Part shown: in pieces, positions 28,301 to 37,221 of the stretch | How the letters are laid out: each line of letters opens with the position of its first letter | How positions within the stretch are numbered: position 1 is the stretch's first letter | NCBI RefSeq assembly: GCF_900104035.1 | Contig: NZ_FNIT01000007.1 | Location: forward strand, 1-64,000 | DNA length: 64,000 bases | Origin: Aureimonas jatrophae | GTDB taxonomy: Bacteria > Pseudomonadota > Alphaproteobacteria > Rhizobiales > Rhizobiaceae | Direction: 5' to 3' | Translations under genes and position numbers: made by a program | The notes under the pieces: generated by a model | Database searches by the model: none | The model's input: the letters and a program-made list of their open reading frames with translations, nothing else | What the model was told of the DNA's origin: nothing

Positions 28301-28869
28301 GAGGGGGCTCCGTCGTTGGAGGCTTCGCTGAGAGGCGTCACGATCGGCTCGTGGCCGGTGGCACCGAGGAAGCGGAGAAGATCGGCAAGCGGGAGCGACG
28401 TGGTCGCCCGGTTGGTCAGCGGGTGGGCGTTCAGGATATCGTGTCGCAGGAGGCGCTCGTCCAGAACCAGCGTCACCTCCCCCGCGCGGTCGTTCACGAG
28501 GCCGAGCACGGTGACCGAGCCCGGCTCGACGCCGAGCATGCGTCCCATGCGTTCGGCGTCCGAAAACGACAGGCGGCCCGAGGCGCCGATCCGCCCGTGC
28601 AGCGTTTTCAGATCGACCGGCGTATCCTCGGCGGCGGTCACCAGGAAGTGGCGGCCCTTCTTGTCCTTCACGAAGAGGTTCTTGGTGTGGACGCCAGGAA
28701 TCGTGCCGCGCAGAGCCTGCGACTCGTCCACCGTGAAGACGGCCTCGTGCTCCACGGTGCGCGTCGGGACCTTCGCCTGCGCGAGCGCCCGGGCCAGCTC
28801 GGGGGCGAGACGCTCCAGCACCGGATCGGACGGAGGAAAATCGGCGTCGGCGCTCAAGGGCCCTCGCAA
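28297..28869 (-). CDS. Prolyl-tRNA editing deacylase (YbaK/ProX family)
   Basis: A freestanding INS-like editing domain that clears mischarged aminoacyl-tRNA-Pro. Family features are VEHEAVFTVDESQALRGTIP, the segment HTKNLFVKDKKGRHFLVTA with the conserved Lys, and GVEPGSVTVLGLVND. These fit the ProXp-ala (PrdX) type that removes Ala from tRNA-Pro. Start choice is uncertain: the frame opens with a TTG at 28869, and a second TTG at 28857 has GAGGG only three bases before it. No ATG precedes the conserved region. Four-base overlap with the thioredoxin gene downstream. Confidence 0.85.
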   Translation of the reverse strand: MRGPLSADADFPPSDPVLERLAPELARALAQAKVPTRTVEHEAVFTVDESQALRGTIPGVHTKNLFVKDKKGRHFLVTAAEDTPVDLKTLHGRIGASGRLSFSDAERMGRMLGVEPGSVTVLGLVNDRAGEVTLVLDERLLRHDILNAHPLTNRATTSLPLADLLRFLGATGHEPIVTPLSEASNDGAPS

Positions 28870-29063
28870 ACACTATCAGGGCGCGGATCGCGCCTCCCGG
28901 GTCCGCCTCCTATCGAAGCGGCCGCGGCGGGCGTCAAGCGTCCGCTGGCCGGGGCACCGGCCGACATCGCCGCGCGGGCTGCAATTTTCCCTGTTGCATC
29001 CCCGGCCGCGATACGTCATAAGGCCGTCATCCGCGGCGCCAACGGCGCTTTGGCGGGGAGCGG

Positions 29064-29138
29064 GCGGGTGTAGCTCAGGGGTAGAGCACAACCTTGCCAA
29101 GGTTGGGGTCGAGGGTTCGAATCCCTTCGCCCGCTCCA
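29064..29138 (+). tRNA. tRNA-Gly (GCC anticodon)
   Basis: The 7-base acceptor stem GCGGGTG pairs with CGCCCGC (one G-U), the D stem is GCTC/GAGC, the anticodon arm CAACC-TTGCCAA-GGTTG places GCC in the loop, and the T arm GAGGG-TTCGAAT-CCCTT is canonical. Discriminator T is followed by an encoded CCA (29136-29138). The tRNA is isolated; no integrase or direct repeat of its 3' end was noticed downstream. Confidence 0.97.
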
Positions 29139-29391
29139 ATTTCCTTCCAGATCATCATTCTAGTCCTACCGGCTTTCGGCTCGACGGCCGCGTTCCGCTT
29201 CGTCGGGGCACGCCCTGTCGATCTCATGGACCCAGCCCGCCCGATCGGGGCGGCCGTGCAACGTCTTCGCGTGCGGTCCGGCTCCTCGCACCGAGCCTGT
29301 CACCCGACATCGCTGAGCGGTCCGGCGTATTCGATGGATCGATGCCGGGGCATGATGGTGCGCAACAGCCTGCATCAGGAAGGAAGACATC

Positions 29392-29784
29392 ATGGATCGC
29401 GTTCTGGGTGGGTGCCTGTGCGGCGACGTGCGCATCGCAGCGGCGGGCGCGCCGAACCGGGTCGGCCTCTGCCATTGCCTCGACTGTCGCAAGCATACGG
29501 GATCGTTGTTTCACGCCACGGCGATCTTTCCGCAGGACGCGGTGACGATCGAGGGAGCCACGCGCGACTACGCGGGCCGCTTCTTCTGCGCGCGCTGCGG
29601 ATCCACGGTCTTCGGTCGCTCCGGCGACGAGATCGAACTGGGTCTCGGGACCCTGGATGCGCCCGACCAGTTCGCGCCGACCTACGAGCTGTGGACCGTC
29701 CGCCGCGAAAGCTGGTTGCCGTCCTTTCCGCTCGCGCGCAGCTTCGAAGGGAACCGGGACGGCGACCGGCGCCGCGAGGACTGA
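29392..29784 (+). CDS. GFA-domain (CENP-V-like) protein
   Basis: A 130-residue zinc-binding protein of the GFA/CENP-V family. Zinc-ligand cysteines are visible in GGCLCGDVRIA, LCHCLDCRKHTGS and FFCARCGSTVF, the classic C-x-C...C-x-C-x2-C...C-x2-C pattern. The family was named for glutathione-dependent formaldehyde activation, but most members have no shown activity, so no reaction is assigned. GGAAG lies five bases before the ATG. The 250 bases between the tRNA and this gene show no convincing gene. Confidence 0.9.
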   Translation: MDRVLGGCLCGDVRIAAAGAPNRVGLCHCLDCRKHTGSLFHATAIFPQDAVTIEGATRDYAGRFFCARCGSTVFGRSGDEIELGLGTLDAPDQFAPTYELWTVRRESWLPSFPLARSFEGNRDGDRRRED

Positions 29785-29925
29785 GACCTTGCGGTGCCTC
29801 GGACGCGCGACGGGCCGTTGACGCATCGGTCCGGCCGCGTCGCCTTGAATCCACCGCGATCCGGGCCACGTGTCGCGCTTCCGGTCGCGCCCGGCACGGG
29901 CGCGCCGTAGCGAAAGGTTGATCGC

Positions 29926-30540
29926 ATGCATCGCTCAGTTCGAACCGCGCTGGTGCTTCTGGGATCCTTGGCTGTCTCGACGTCGCTCGCCGCCGCGCAG
30001 GACGGCCAGCCGAGCCGCGTTCGCGGCACGATCGCCGCCGTGGACGGCAACACCTTGTCGGTCACCTCGCGCGAAGGGCCGGTGGTCACGATCACCATGG
30101 CCCCCGATGTCGGCGTGCGCGGCGTGACGGCCGCCTCGGCCGGCGACATCAAGCCGGGCGACTACGTGGGAGCGGCGACGCTCCCGGGCGAGGGCGGCCG
30201 GGCCGGGGCGCTCGAGGTGCTGATCTTCCCGGCCGCGATGAAGGGCGCCAACGAGGGCAGCTTTCCGTGGGACCTCCAGCCCGGCTCGACGATGACCAAC
30301 GCCACGGTCTCGAACGCGGTGGAAAGCGTGTCGGGCCGCGAGCTGACGCTGACCTACCCGACCGGCTCCAAGCAGATCACCCTGCCGGCGAACGTTCCCG
30401 TAGTCACCTTCGCCGAGGCGACGAAGGCCGACCTCAAGCCCGGCGCCCCGGTCTTCGTGCCCGCGACAAAGGCGGCCGACGGCTCGCTCACGACCGCCTT
30501 CGTGGTGGTCGGGAACCAAGGTGTCGTACCGCCGATGTGA
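29926..30540 (+). CDS. Exported protein with OB-like repeats (DUF5666-like)
   Basis: The 204-residue protein has a signal peptide (TALVLLGSLAVSTSLAAAQ). The mature part contains two related stretches, RVRGTIAAVDGNTLSVTSRE and later AVESVSGRELTLTYPTG, each followed by an IKPGD or LKPGA segment, so it looks like a duplicated small beta-barrel domain. This pattern resembles DUF5666-type periplasmic proteins, function unknown. The ending VVVGNQGVVPPM is typical of rhizobial homologues. It stands alone, with no clear operon partner. Confidence 0.75.
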   Translation: MHRSVRTALVLLGSLAVSTSLAAAQDGQPSRVRGTIAAVDGNTLSVTSREGPVVTITMAPDVGVRGVTAASAGDIKPGDYVGAATLPGEGGRAGALEVLIFPAAMKGANEGSFPWDLQPGSTMTNATVSNAVESVSGRELTLTYPTGSKQITLPANVPVVTFAEATKADLKPGAPVFVPATKAADGSLTTAFVVVGNQGVVPPM

Positions 30541-30676
30541 CGGGATCGTCGCAAGCGTGACGCCTGCGCTGCGCTCCGAGCGTCGGCCAGACACGCTGCG
30601 GCGTCGCCGACGTCGGGGCGGAACCCTCCGCCTCGACGAGCCTTCCCCCGATGGTCCAACCCAGGAGGAAGTGCAG

Positions 30677-30889
30677 ATGTCCCAGATCAGCAAGACCGCA
30701 CCGGACGGCACCGAGTTCCGCGACGACGGCTCGAAGGTCGCCACGCAGGACAACCCGTCCGGCGAAACCGAGACCGAAAAGGTCCGGCGCGAGGAAAGCC
30801 GGCTGCCGAACGGCGGCGTGTCGCCGGAATACGAGGACGCCGAGCACGAGGGCGGGATCGCCGCGCCGGGTCCGCGCACCGGAGCCTGA
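30677..30889 (+). CDS. Small acidic hydrophilic protein, unknown
   Basis: A 70-residue product starting MSQISKTAPDGTEFRDDGSK, highly charged and predicted mostly disordered. A perfect AGGAGG ribosome-binding site lies eight bases before the ATG at 30677, which is why I take this short frame as real and not its 5' extension. I know no family for it. It follows the exported DUF5666-like gene by 136 bases on the same strand; small hydrophilic proteins of this kind are often stress-induced, but nothing here proves that. Confidence 0.6.
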   Translation: MSQISKTAPDGTEFRDDGSKVATQDNPSGETETEKVRREESRLPNGGVSPEYEDAEHEGGIAAPGPRTGA

Positions 30890-30946
30890 GATCGCCCGCA
30901 CCGGTTCAAGATTCGCCAGCGCCCGGGACCGCCCTGTCGCCCGACC

Positions 30947-31150
30947 CTAGGGCGGCGGTGCGGCGGGCACGGGCGCGGGCGTCACCTGCCGGCCGCGCTC
31001 CTGCGCGTTCTGGATCGTCTCGATCTGCCGGGCCTCGCGGCCGCGTCCCAGATCCTGCAGGAACAGGAAGCCGAGACCGAACAGGAGCACGAGCGAGGCG
31101 GCGAGCAGCGTGTAGCGCGCGGTCTTCTTCGCAGCGGTCCGGGGTCGCAT
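30947..31150 (-). CDS. Small single-pass membrane protein, unknown
   Basis: A 67-residue product. A basic N terminus (MRPRTAAKKTARY) precedes one strong membrane segment (TLLAASLVLLFGLGFLFLQD, about 14-33), then a charged helix with REARQIETIQNAQERGRQV and a proline-rich end. Orientation should be N-in by the positive-inside rule. GGAG lies seven bases before the ATG at 31150. No family recognised. It converges on the acidic protein at 30889. Confidence 0.6.
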   Translation of the reverse strand: MRPRTAAKKTARYTLLAASLVLLFGLGFLFLQDLGRGREARQIETIQNAQERGRQVTPAPVPAAPPP

Positions 31151-31455
31151 GATGATCTCCCTCCGTTGGCACGGATCACCTGACCGCAAGCCCGTCCGGC
31201 GCGTACCGGTTCCCTGACCCCGGCCCCGATCGGCGCCGGATCCGCCGCCTGCGGACGCCCCTTGGCGTGCCGAGCCTCGAAGCGAACCCGTGTCGGCAGC
31301 GACGAAAGCGCACGCCGCGCCAGCGCGATGCCCATGCCGGATGGCTTCTCGCGACGTTTGAATAGTCAGCCACCCGAATAGATCGCCGGCGGAGCGGTCA
31401 CGACGTTCGCTCGCCTTACAACCCGGGAGGGATCCACCCCTCTTGGAGACAAACC

Positions 31456-32025
31456 ATGATGCACCGCCGCCAGATGCTGGCCAGCGCCGCCGCCGCCTCC
31501 GTCGCCCTGATGGCGACATCCGTCCTCGCCCAGTCCGCCATGCCCGGCGAGGCGGCGATGGGCGAGGCCGAGATGAAGCATGCCAAGGAGACCGGAATGG
31601 TGGGCGCCCTGTCGCTCGCCACCAGCCGCGTCGCCGAGGAGAAGGCGACCGACGCCATGGTGAAGCAGTTCGCCGGCTTCGAGGTCGCCGAGCAGGAAAC
31701 GATCGCCGACATCCTCATGTCGATGAAGGCCGACCCGATGCAGGCCGAGGGCGCCCTCAAGAAGCCGAGCGAGGCCGAGGTCGAGGCGATGATCGATCCC
31801 GCCGGCAAGGAAAGCCTCGAGAAGCTGCGCGGCCTGTCGGGCGCCGAGTTCGACAAGATGTACGTCATGGCTCAGCTCGACGGACACCGGAAGCTCCTCA
31901 CCATCCAGGAGGACTACCTGAAGGCGGGCAAGAACCGCGAGCATCTCTCGGTCGCCAAGCTGGCGCGCGGCCAGGTCCGCGAGCACATCGCGCTTCTGGA
32001 AGACCTGCAGTCCAAGATGGGCTGA
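31456..32025 (+). CDS. DUF4142 domain exported protein
   Basis: A 189-residue protein with a signal peptide (MLASAAAASVALMATSVLAQ) and a helical DUF4142 domain, related in fold to ferritin-like bundles. Typical features are KHAKETGMVGALSLATSRVA, VKQFAGFEVAEQETIADIL and FDKMYVMAQLDGHRKLLTIQ, the last carrying the Y-x(4-5)-Q-x2-H pattern usual here. Function is not established; homologues are linked with envelope stress. GGAG lies about eight bases before the ATG, in front of which an unassigned 300-base interval separates it from the divergent small membrane protein. Confidence 0.85.
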   Translation: MMHRRQMLASAAAASVALMATSVLAQSAMPGEAAMGEAEMKHAKETGMVGALSLATSRVAEEKATDAMVKQFAGFEVAEQETIADILMSMKADPMQAEGALKKPSEAEVEAMIDPAGKESLEKLRGLSGAEFDKMYVMAQLDGHRKLLTIQEDYLKAGKNREHLSVAKLARGQVREHIALLEDLQSKMG

Positions 32026-32401
32026 CGCGGGCTGCCGGCCTCATCAGGGCACCCGCGCCCCGACGGGTGCGGGTAGCCGCCGCGGGCGGAAACCCGGACC
32101 GTCGACGGTTCGGCTCCCGCCAGGACCCGGGCCCGCGCATGGGTTTCGGGGCTCCGTTCCGCGCGCTCGCCAGCCGACGCGAGCGATCACCATGGCCGGT
32201 CAGGTCGGCTCGCTGGTGTGGCGCGCGAGCGGATCAGCCCCAGCCCGACGAGTGGCATCGGCCTGGCTTTCGCCCCGCGAAGCGCCGAGCGCGTCGAACA
32301 CCGCTGCGACACGCCGCGGAAGGATCATAGCGGGTGCGCCCGCCTTGTCGCGCGGATCGAGCCGGGGGAGCGGCCGCGATCCGGTTCGCCCGGCCTGGAA
32401 C
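32026..32401. other. Interval without a recognisable gene
   Basis: Open frames exist on both strands because of the high GC content, but none starts with a good ribosome-binding site or resembles a known protein. I see no terminator of standard form after the DUF4142 gene. Nothing further can be assigned. Confidence 0.5.
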
Positions 32402-32605
32402 CTACAGGCCGCCGGGCATGCCCGGCACGGCAGGCCCCGGACGCGTCGGATCGGGCTCGCCGGCCGGATTGCTCTCGGCCGGCTTGGTCGGTGTGTCGTT
32501 GCCGATGCCGGAACCGATGCCCGGCCGGCCGATCGCATCGTCACCTTGGCCGGGCAGAACGGGCTCGGGCAGATCCTGACCGGGCTGGTTGAGCGGGTTC
32601 GACAT
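32402..32605 (-). CDS. Small Pro/Gly-rich protein, unknown
   Basis: A 67-residue frame beginning MSNPLNQPGQDLPEPVLPGQ, with about a third of residues Pro or Gly, no membrane segment and no cysteine. The reason to believe it is the AGGAGG ribosome-binding site nine bases before the ATG at 32605 and the absence of an equally good alternative frame. No family recognised; intrinsically disordered by composition. It lies 58 bases upstream, in transcription order downstream, of the metalloprotease gene end. Confidence 0.5.
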   Translation of the reverse strand: MSNPLNQPGQDLPEPVLPGQGDDAIGRPGIGSGIGNDTPTKPAESNPAGEPDPTRPGPAVPGMPGGL

Positions 32606-32662
32606 GGACGTCCTCCTTCGTATCGGAGGAGGACGGACGCCGCCCCGGTTGGTTCCCTCGGA

Positions 32663-33664
32663 TCAGGCGACGTAGCTTTGCGAGAACTCGCCCTGCGTCA
32701 CGCCCTGCAGGATGATGATGTCGCCATCGGCGAGCTGCAGCAGCGCCGAGCCGTCGGAGGCGGTGGCGACCGCATAGGTCCGGCCGCCGACGTTCAACCG
32801 ATCCCCTTCCGCAAAGGCGTAGTCGGTGACGATGTCGGCACCGCTGCCGGGCATGAAGACGAACGTGTCGGCGCCCGCCCCGCCCGACAGGACGTCGTTG
32901 CCGAGATTGCCCGACAGCGTGTCGTTGCCTAGGTTCCCGTAGACCCAGTCGTTGCCCTGACCACCAGAGACCTCGTCGCCGTCGTGGCCGCCCTGGACGA
33001 GGTCGTCGCCCTGGTTGCCCTGGAGGACGTCGCGACCGAGCCCGCCCTGCAACGTATCGGCGCCCTCGAGACCCGAGATCACGTCGTTGCCGCGACCTCC
33101 CGTCAGGATGTCGTTGCCGGCCGTACCAGGCAGGGAGAAGCCGCGGTCCGATGGACCGTAGAGGCCCTGGATCGCCGCGATGTCGGAGGCGGACGGCAGG
33201 GTCTGCGCGCTGAGGTAGGGATACATGATCGAGGTCGGATCATCCGTATGGGCAAGTCCGATCGCGTGGCCGATCTCATGGATGGCAACCGCCTGGAAGG
33301 ACGCGCCGCCGGCGGTCGGGTTCCAGTTCTCGGCGATATCGAAGGCGACCTCGGCTTGAAGGGTCTTTGCGCCCTGATACTGCCAGTAGGCCAGGGCCAG
33401 GGTTCCGCCCGCGCCATCGAACGTGTCCCAGCCGAGCTGGATCTGGGCGGACGCGGTCGCGACTTCCTGGAAATCGATGTTGGCAAGGCTTTCCCACACG
33501 TCGAAGGCCGCCCGGACCGCAGCCTGGAAGGGTGCGGACAGGATCGATTCATCGAAGCCGAAGAACTCCGCCCCCAGGAGGTTGAAGCTCCACGTCACGA
33601 CGCCGCCCGGTGTTCCGGCCGCGTCCGAGGCTCCCCATCTCGTGCCTGTGTAAGCCGCTGCCAT
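32663..33664 (-). CDS. Matrixin-like metalloprotease with RTX C-terminal repeats
   Basis: A 333-residue secreted zinc peptidase of clan MA (M10-like). The zinc motif [11 protein letters not shown] supplies H129, E130, H133 and H139, and the Met-turn follows at SIMYPYLS. From about residue 170 there are RTX nonapeptides such as [20 protein letters not shown], which fold as a calcium-bound beta-roll and direct type I secretion. The C terminus ([20 protein letters not shown]) is a typical RTX-tail. There is no Sec signal peptide. The ATG at 33664 has AGAAGGGG six bases upstream. No TolC/ABC secretion genes are adjacent. Confidence 0.88.
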   Translation of the reverse strand: MAAAYTGTRWGASDAAGTPGGVVTWSFNLLGAEFFGFDESILSAPFQAAVRAAFDVWESLANIDFQEVATASAQIQLGWDTFDGAGGTLALAYWQYQGAKTLQAEVAFDIAENWNPTAGGASFQAVAIHEIGHAIGLAHTDDPTSIMYPYLSAQTLPSASDIAAIQGLYGPSDRGFSLPGTAGNDILTGGRGNDVISGLEGADTLQGGLGRDVLQGNQGDDLVQGGHDGDEVSGGQGNDWVYGNLGNDTLSGNLGNDVLSGGAGADTFVFMPGSGADIVTDYAFAEGDRLNVGGRTYAVATASDGSALLQLADGDIIILQGVTQGEFSQSYVA

Positions 33665-33862
33665 CCCGACCCCTTCTCTCCAGCGGCCTGAGCCCATGCC
33701 CAGCACCGTGAAACCGAGCTTGCCGCCGTGAAGAGCCCTGGCGGGACAACCGGAGACTGTCGATGGTTTCATCGCGATCAGGCGGATCGCCGGTCCGCAG
33801 GACGGGCGGACAGGGGCGCTTCCGCCCGGGTTCGTCGAAACCATGGCTTGCCGCGCGCAAAC

Positions 33863-33884
33863 AAAAAGGCGGCCTGAGGCCGCC
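33863..33884 (-). terminator. Terminator of the large RTX gene
   Basis: On the minus strand GGCGGCC-TCA-GGCCGCC (33884-33868) is followed at once by TTTTT (33867-33863). It lies 32 bases after the stop of the 747-residue RTX gene and matches a standard Rho-independent terminator. Confidence 0.85.
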
Positions 33885-33915
33885 TCCTTGTTGGTCGTCA
33901 GGGGCCGATCGGCGA

Positions 33916-36159
33916 TCAGACCGGGTCCGTTGTCACTGCCGGCAGGTTGATGGCGCCGGTGATATCGATGACGGCGTCGTTGTCGGTTCCGGTGTTGTTA
34001 ACCACAAGATAGGTGCCCAGAACGTTGCCGACCGTCGCGTTCACGACGGCAACAGTTCCTTCGCCGACCAGAGTACCAAGGAGACCTCCAACCAAGTCAC
34101 CGACGACCGGAATTTGCGTAAGTGGTTCGAGATTCACGAGCACATCAAGGTCGATGAGTTGCTCTTGACCATTCAGTCCAACGACCACGACCGTATCCTC
34201 GTCACCGTCGAAGTCGGTGATCGTGTCGCCGTCGCCGACCACGAACGTGTCGCTTCCCGGACCGCCCGTCAGCGTGTCGTCGCCCGCACCGCCGATCAGC
34301 GTGTCGTCGCCGGCTCCGCCGAAGAGGCTGTCGTCGCCGTCGCCACCCTCGATCGAGTCGTCGCCGCCGTTGCCGTAGATCACGTCGTCGCCGTTGCCGC
34401 CGATGATCGTGTCGGCGCCGTCGGCGGAGTCGTTCGCACCGTTGCCGCCGTAGATCGTGGCCGAGCCATCGAAGTCCGAGAGGTCGATCTGGTCCTCGCC
34501 GGAACCGCCGTAGACCACCACCGAGGTGTCATCGCTGTCGTCGAGGCTGAACACATTGATCGTGTCGTCGCCCAGGCCGCCGTAGACGGTGAGGCTTGCG
34601 TCCGCACCCAGGCCCGCGGTGACGGAGTCGTCGCCGGCATTGGTGTAGAAGACGGACTCGCCGCCGAAGAGCGCGGCGTTGACCGTGGTCGCGCCGTCGG
34701 CCGCATCCGTGACGCCGTTGCCGCCATAGACGGTGTTGTCGCCGGAGCCGAGGAGGTTGATGACGTTCTCGCCGGTACCGCCGACGATCAGGTTGTTGCC
34801 GTCGGCAACCTCGTCGCTGGTAGCGTTGAAGACATCGTCGATCGTCAGATCGAACACGTTGGCCGCAATCTGCGCGAGCACGATGCCATTCTGGATCGAC
34901 TGCTCGGGCAGGACATTCAGAGCGTCGCCAAGATCGGTGGTGTTGAAACCGACCACGATCGTGTCGTTGCCGAGCCCACCGTAGATCGTGTTGTCGCCGT
35001 CGCCGATCACACCCAGCAAGTCGTCGCCGCCGTTGCCGTAGATCAGGTTATCGCCGTCCCCGATGACGCCGAGAATGTCGCTGCCGTCATCAACGCTGTT
35101 GATGGCATTGCCGCCGTAGAGCGTGTTGTCGCCCCCGCCGATAACCAGCGCGACGTCGTTGTCGGCGCGGCCACCCACGACGAGGTTCGCACCTTCGCCG
35201 ATGATGCCGACCACATCGTCGCCCACGCCGCCGTAGACCGTGTTCGCGCCGTCGCCACGAATGGCGATGCCGTCGATGCCGCCGTTGCCGTAGACGAGGT
35301 TGGCCCCGCTACCGTCGATCAAAATGAGGTCGTCGCCATCCGCCTCGGCGGTCACGCCGTTGCCGCCGTAGACGGTGTTGTCGCCATCGCCGTCGATGAA
35401 GACGAGGTCGCTGTCGTCGACGCCGCCAACCACGAGGTTGTCGCCGTTACCGACGATGACGATGTCGTCGTCGCCGAACCCGCCGTAAACGGTCGCGCCG
35501 GCATTCGCCCCCACGAAGATGTCGTCGTCGCCGCCGTTGCCGTAGACGAGAGCCGAGCCGGCGCCCTCGCTGACGGTGATCTCGTCGCCGCCGTCCACCG
35601 AGTCGTTGAGCGCGCCGCCGCCGTAGACCGTCGCGGTCTGGCCGGCGTCGGCCCGCGCGGTGATCGAATCCTCGCCCAGGCCGCCGTAGACGAGGTCGTT
35701 GCCGGTGCCCGAGTCGATCGTGTCGTTGCCGCCGTTGCCGTAGAGCGTATCGTTGCCGGCACCTGCGGTGATGGAATCGTTGCCGTCGTCGGGCTGCGTG
35801 TAGGAGCCGCCGCCGAAGACGACGTTGTCGCCGCCGCCCGCATCGATCGTGTTGGCGCCCTCGCCGCCCACGATGACGTCGTTGTCCGCCGTGCCGGTTG
35901 CGGAGCCGCCCGCCGACAGGACCGTGAAGTCGCCGCCCGCCGCCAGGACGATGGCATCCGCGTTGGCGGCGAGCTCGGCGTAGGTGACGCCGGTCAGCGT
36001 GAGCACGGTGCCGGCGGTGGTGACGATCTGCGTCGACCCGTCGGTCTCGCGGATGTCGAAGATCTGAGCGGTGGTGAGGTTCAGCGTCAGCGTGTCCGCG
36101 GCCGGATCGAACGTGTCGATCGACCGGGTCGCCAGACCCTCGTAAAGAAATTCGGCCAT
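33916..36159 (-). CDS. Large RTX-repeat secreted protein
   Basis: A 747-residue very acidic protein, almost all repeats. The N-terminal 85 residues form a small non-repeat domain. Residues about 90-215 and 540-640 carry classical RTX nonapeptides ([17 protein letters not shown]). The middle (about 220-400) alternates a VYGGNG or VYGNGG turn with a GDGDNTV / GSGANLV turn at roughly 18-20 residue spacing and with many hydrophobic Val/Ile pairs, a less usual form. The C-terminal 100 residues are non-repetitive and hydrophobic and may hold the secretion signal. Calcium-binding surface or released protein is likely; no enzymatic domain is seen. AGGAGAGACA precedes the ATG at 36159. Confidence 0.85.
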   Translation of the reverse strand: MAEFLYEGLATRSIDTFDPAADTLTLNLTTAQIFDIRETDGSTQIVTTAGTVLTLTGVTYAELAANADAIVLAAGGDFTVLSAGGSATGTADNDVIVGGEGANTIDAGGGDNVVFGGGSYTQPDDGNDSITAGAGNDTLYGNGGNDTIDSGTGNDLVYGGLGEDSITARADAGQTATVYGGGALNDSVDGGDEITVSEGAGSALVYGNGGDDDIFVGANAGATVYGGFGDDDIVIVGNGDNLVVGGVDDSDLVFIDGDGDNTVYGGNGVTAEADGDDLILIDGSGANLVYGNGGIDGIAIRGDGANTVYGGVGDDVVGIIGEGANLVVGGRADNDVALVIGGGDNTLYGGNAINSVDDGSDILGVIGDGDNLIYGNGGDDLLGVIGDGDNTIYGGLGNDTIVVGFNTTDLGDALNVLPEQSIQNGIVLAQIAANVFDLTIDDVFNATSDEVADGNNLIVGGTGENVINLLGSGDNTVYGGNGVTDAADGATTVNAALFGGESVFYTNAGDDSVTAGLGADASLTVYGGLGDDTINVFSLDDSDDTSVVVYGGSGEDQIDLSDFDGSATIYGGNGANDSADGADTIIGGNGDDVIYGNGGDDSIEGGDGDDSLFGGAGDDTLIGGAGDDTLTGGPGSDTFVVGDGDTITDFDGDEDTVVVVGLNGQEQLIDLDVLVNLEPLTQIPVVGDLVGGLLGTLVGEGTVAVVNATVGNVLGTYLVVNNTGTDNDAVIDITGAINLPAVTTDPV

Positions 36160-36232
36160 TGTCTCTCCTGGAGCCCCAAGGGTTCGATGAGGGGGCGGGC
36201 GTGCACACCGCGCACCCTCCCGTCGCAGGCGT

Positions 36233-36273
36233 CATTACAACCCGGTAATGCAACCATACGGCGAGTTGTATGG
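36233..36273. promoter_or_regulatory. Two adjacent inverted repeats upstream of the RTX gene
   Basis: CATTAC-AACCCG-GTAATG (36233-36250) and CCATAC-N8-GTATGG (36254-36273) are two perfect 6-base dyads, three bases apart, 75-115 bases before the RTX start. They lie in an AT-richer stretch and are plausible operators. No family of regulator is assigned. Confidence 0.4.
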
Positions 36274-37163
36274 ATCGATGCGCGTCGCGAGACAAGACAG
36301 CGAGTCTGGTATTTTGCATCCCTTGGTTGCGTGTGATGCCAAACCGACACAGAGTGGTTTCGCTTCGGAAAAGATACGGACTATAACCTTTGTAGCGGCT
36401 TAGGGTGCGTGCCTCGTTGGCGCGAGCGCTTAGACGGCAGCCCAACTCGTCGAAATTATCTGCAACCTAGAGCCGCATTATACGCCGGTTCTCGGCGCAA
36501 ACGCTTCGGGCATTCGACACCTGATGAGGGTTGTGGTGCGACGACCATCCGGCCTTTGAGCCGAACTCCGCGCGGTTGCCCGGTGGAGACCGCACCCTTG
36601 CCTTCCGCCACTTGGCACGAGGCCAACCCAGGCGCACCGCGATCCTGCGCGCGGACGCGTCGGGCGCGTCTCTCCGGCCGGTGTCCCAGTTCCCGGGCAG
36701 TCCGGCCCGATAGGCTCTCGCGCGGCACCGGTCCCGATGTGGTGGTATGAGGCGGCGCCGGCACATGGGGCGACTGCGGCCCAGGTCATGACCTCGACCG
36801 CCGTCTCCGGGCTTCTCGCGCTCGGGACGAACCACAGGCGGGTCATCGCCAACGCCAGCCTCGGCGTCCGGGTCGCGATCGCCGCACGCAGCGCCGATCG
36901 CACACCCCTGGACCGACCTTGGACCGGCCGGGGACAAGCGCCTCGGTCACCCGGCCCCGCTCGCCGCTCTCGCGCGGCACCCGGCGGTGCGAGGACGGCG
37001 TTACGAGCGCCGAGCTTGCGCGACGCGCAGGCCCTACCGAGGACCGGACAGATCGCCGTGTGCGCAGCGAGCGCGATCGCCGACGAACCGTCTGGCGAGC
37101 AGCATCCGGGAGCCCGGCGTCAAGATTGCACCGCCGTCGATGCCATCACCCGGGGCCATAACG
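36274..37163. other. Non-coding or unassigned interval of about 0.9 kb
   Basis: Short overlapping open frames occur on both strands, but none shows codon bias, a good ribosome-binding site or a known motif. The left part (36274-36480) is notably AT-richer than its surroundings and probably holds the RTX promoter. I looked for transposase remnants and tRNA-like folds and saw none. It could hide a small RNA or a degraded gene. Confidence 0.45.
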
Positions 37164-37194
37164 AAAAGGCCCGCCGGGTTTCCCCGTCGGGCCT
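37164..37194 (-). terminator. Terminator of the LpxO-like gene
   Basis: On the minus strand AGGCCCG-ACGGGGAAACCCGG-CGGGCCT is a strong stem (37194-37167), followed by TTTT. It lies 28 bases after the stop of the hydroxylase gene. Confidence 0.8.
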
Positions 37195-37221
37195 GTCTCA
37201 TGCGGTCATGCGGGCGCTGCG

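Noticed and set aside
29064-29391. Integration site of a mobile element at tRNA-Gly
   Set aside because: No integrase gene and no repeat of the tRNA 3' end was found nearby; the downstream genes look ordinary.
32192-32932. 246-codon plus-strand frame crossing the small Pro/Gly-rich gene
   Set aside because: It has no ribosome-binding site and runs antisense into the metalloprotease gene; composition is that of a shadow frame.
33916-36159. Short-period DNA repeats that could suggest a CRISPR or VNTR array
   Set aside because: The periodicity is that of RTX codons (27 bases) with diverged units and an open frame; there are no constant repeats with unique spacers.
33763-36336. 857-codon plus-strand frame, VDRVVA-type repeats
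   Set aside because: It is the antisense of the RTX repeats; the minus strand has the RTX motifs, a ribosome-binding site and a terminator.
36456-36937. Several overlapping minus-strand frames of 100-156 codons
   Set aside because: They overlap one another in different frames, none has a ribosome-binding site or recognisable motif, and translations are low-complexity.
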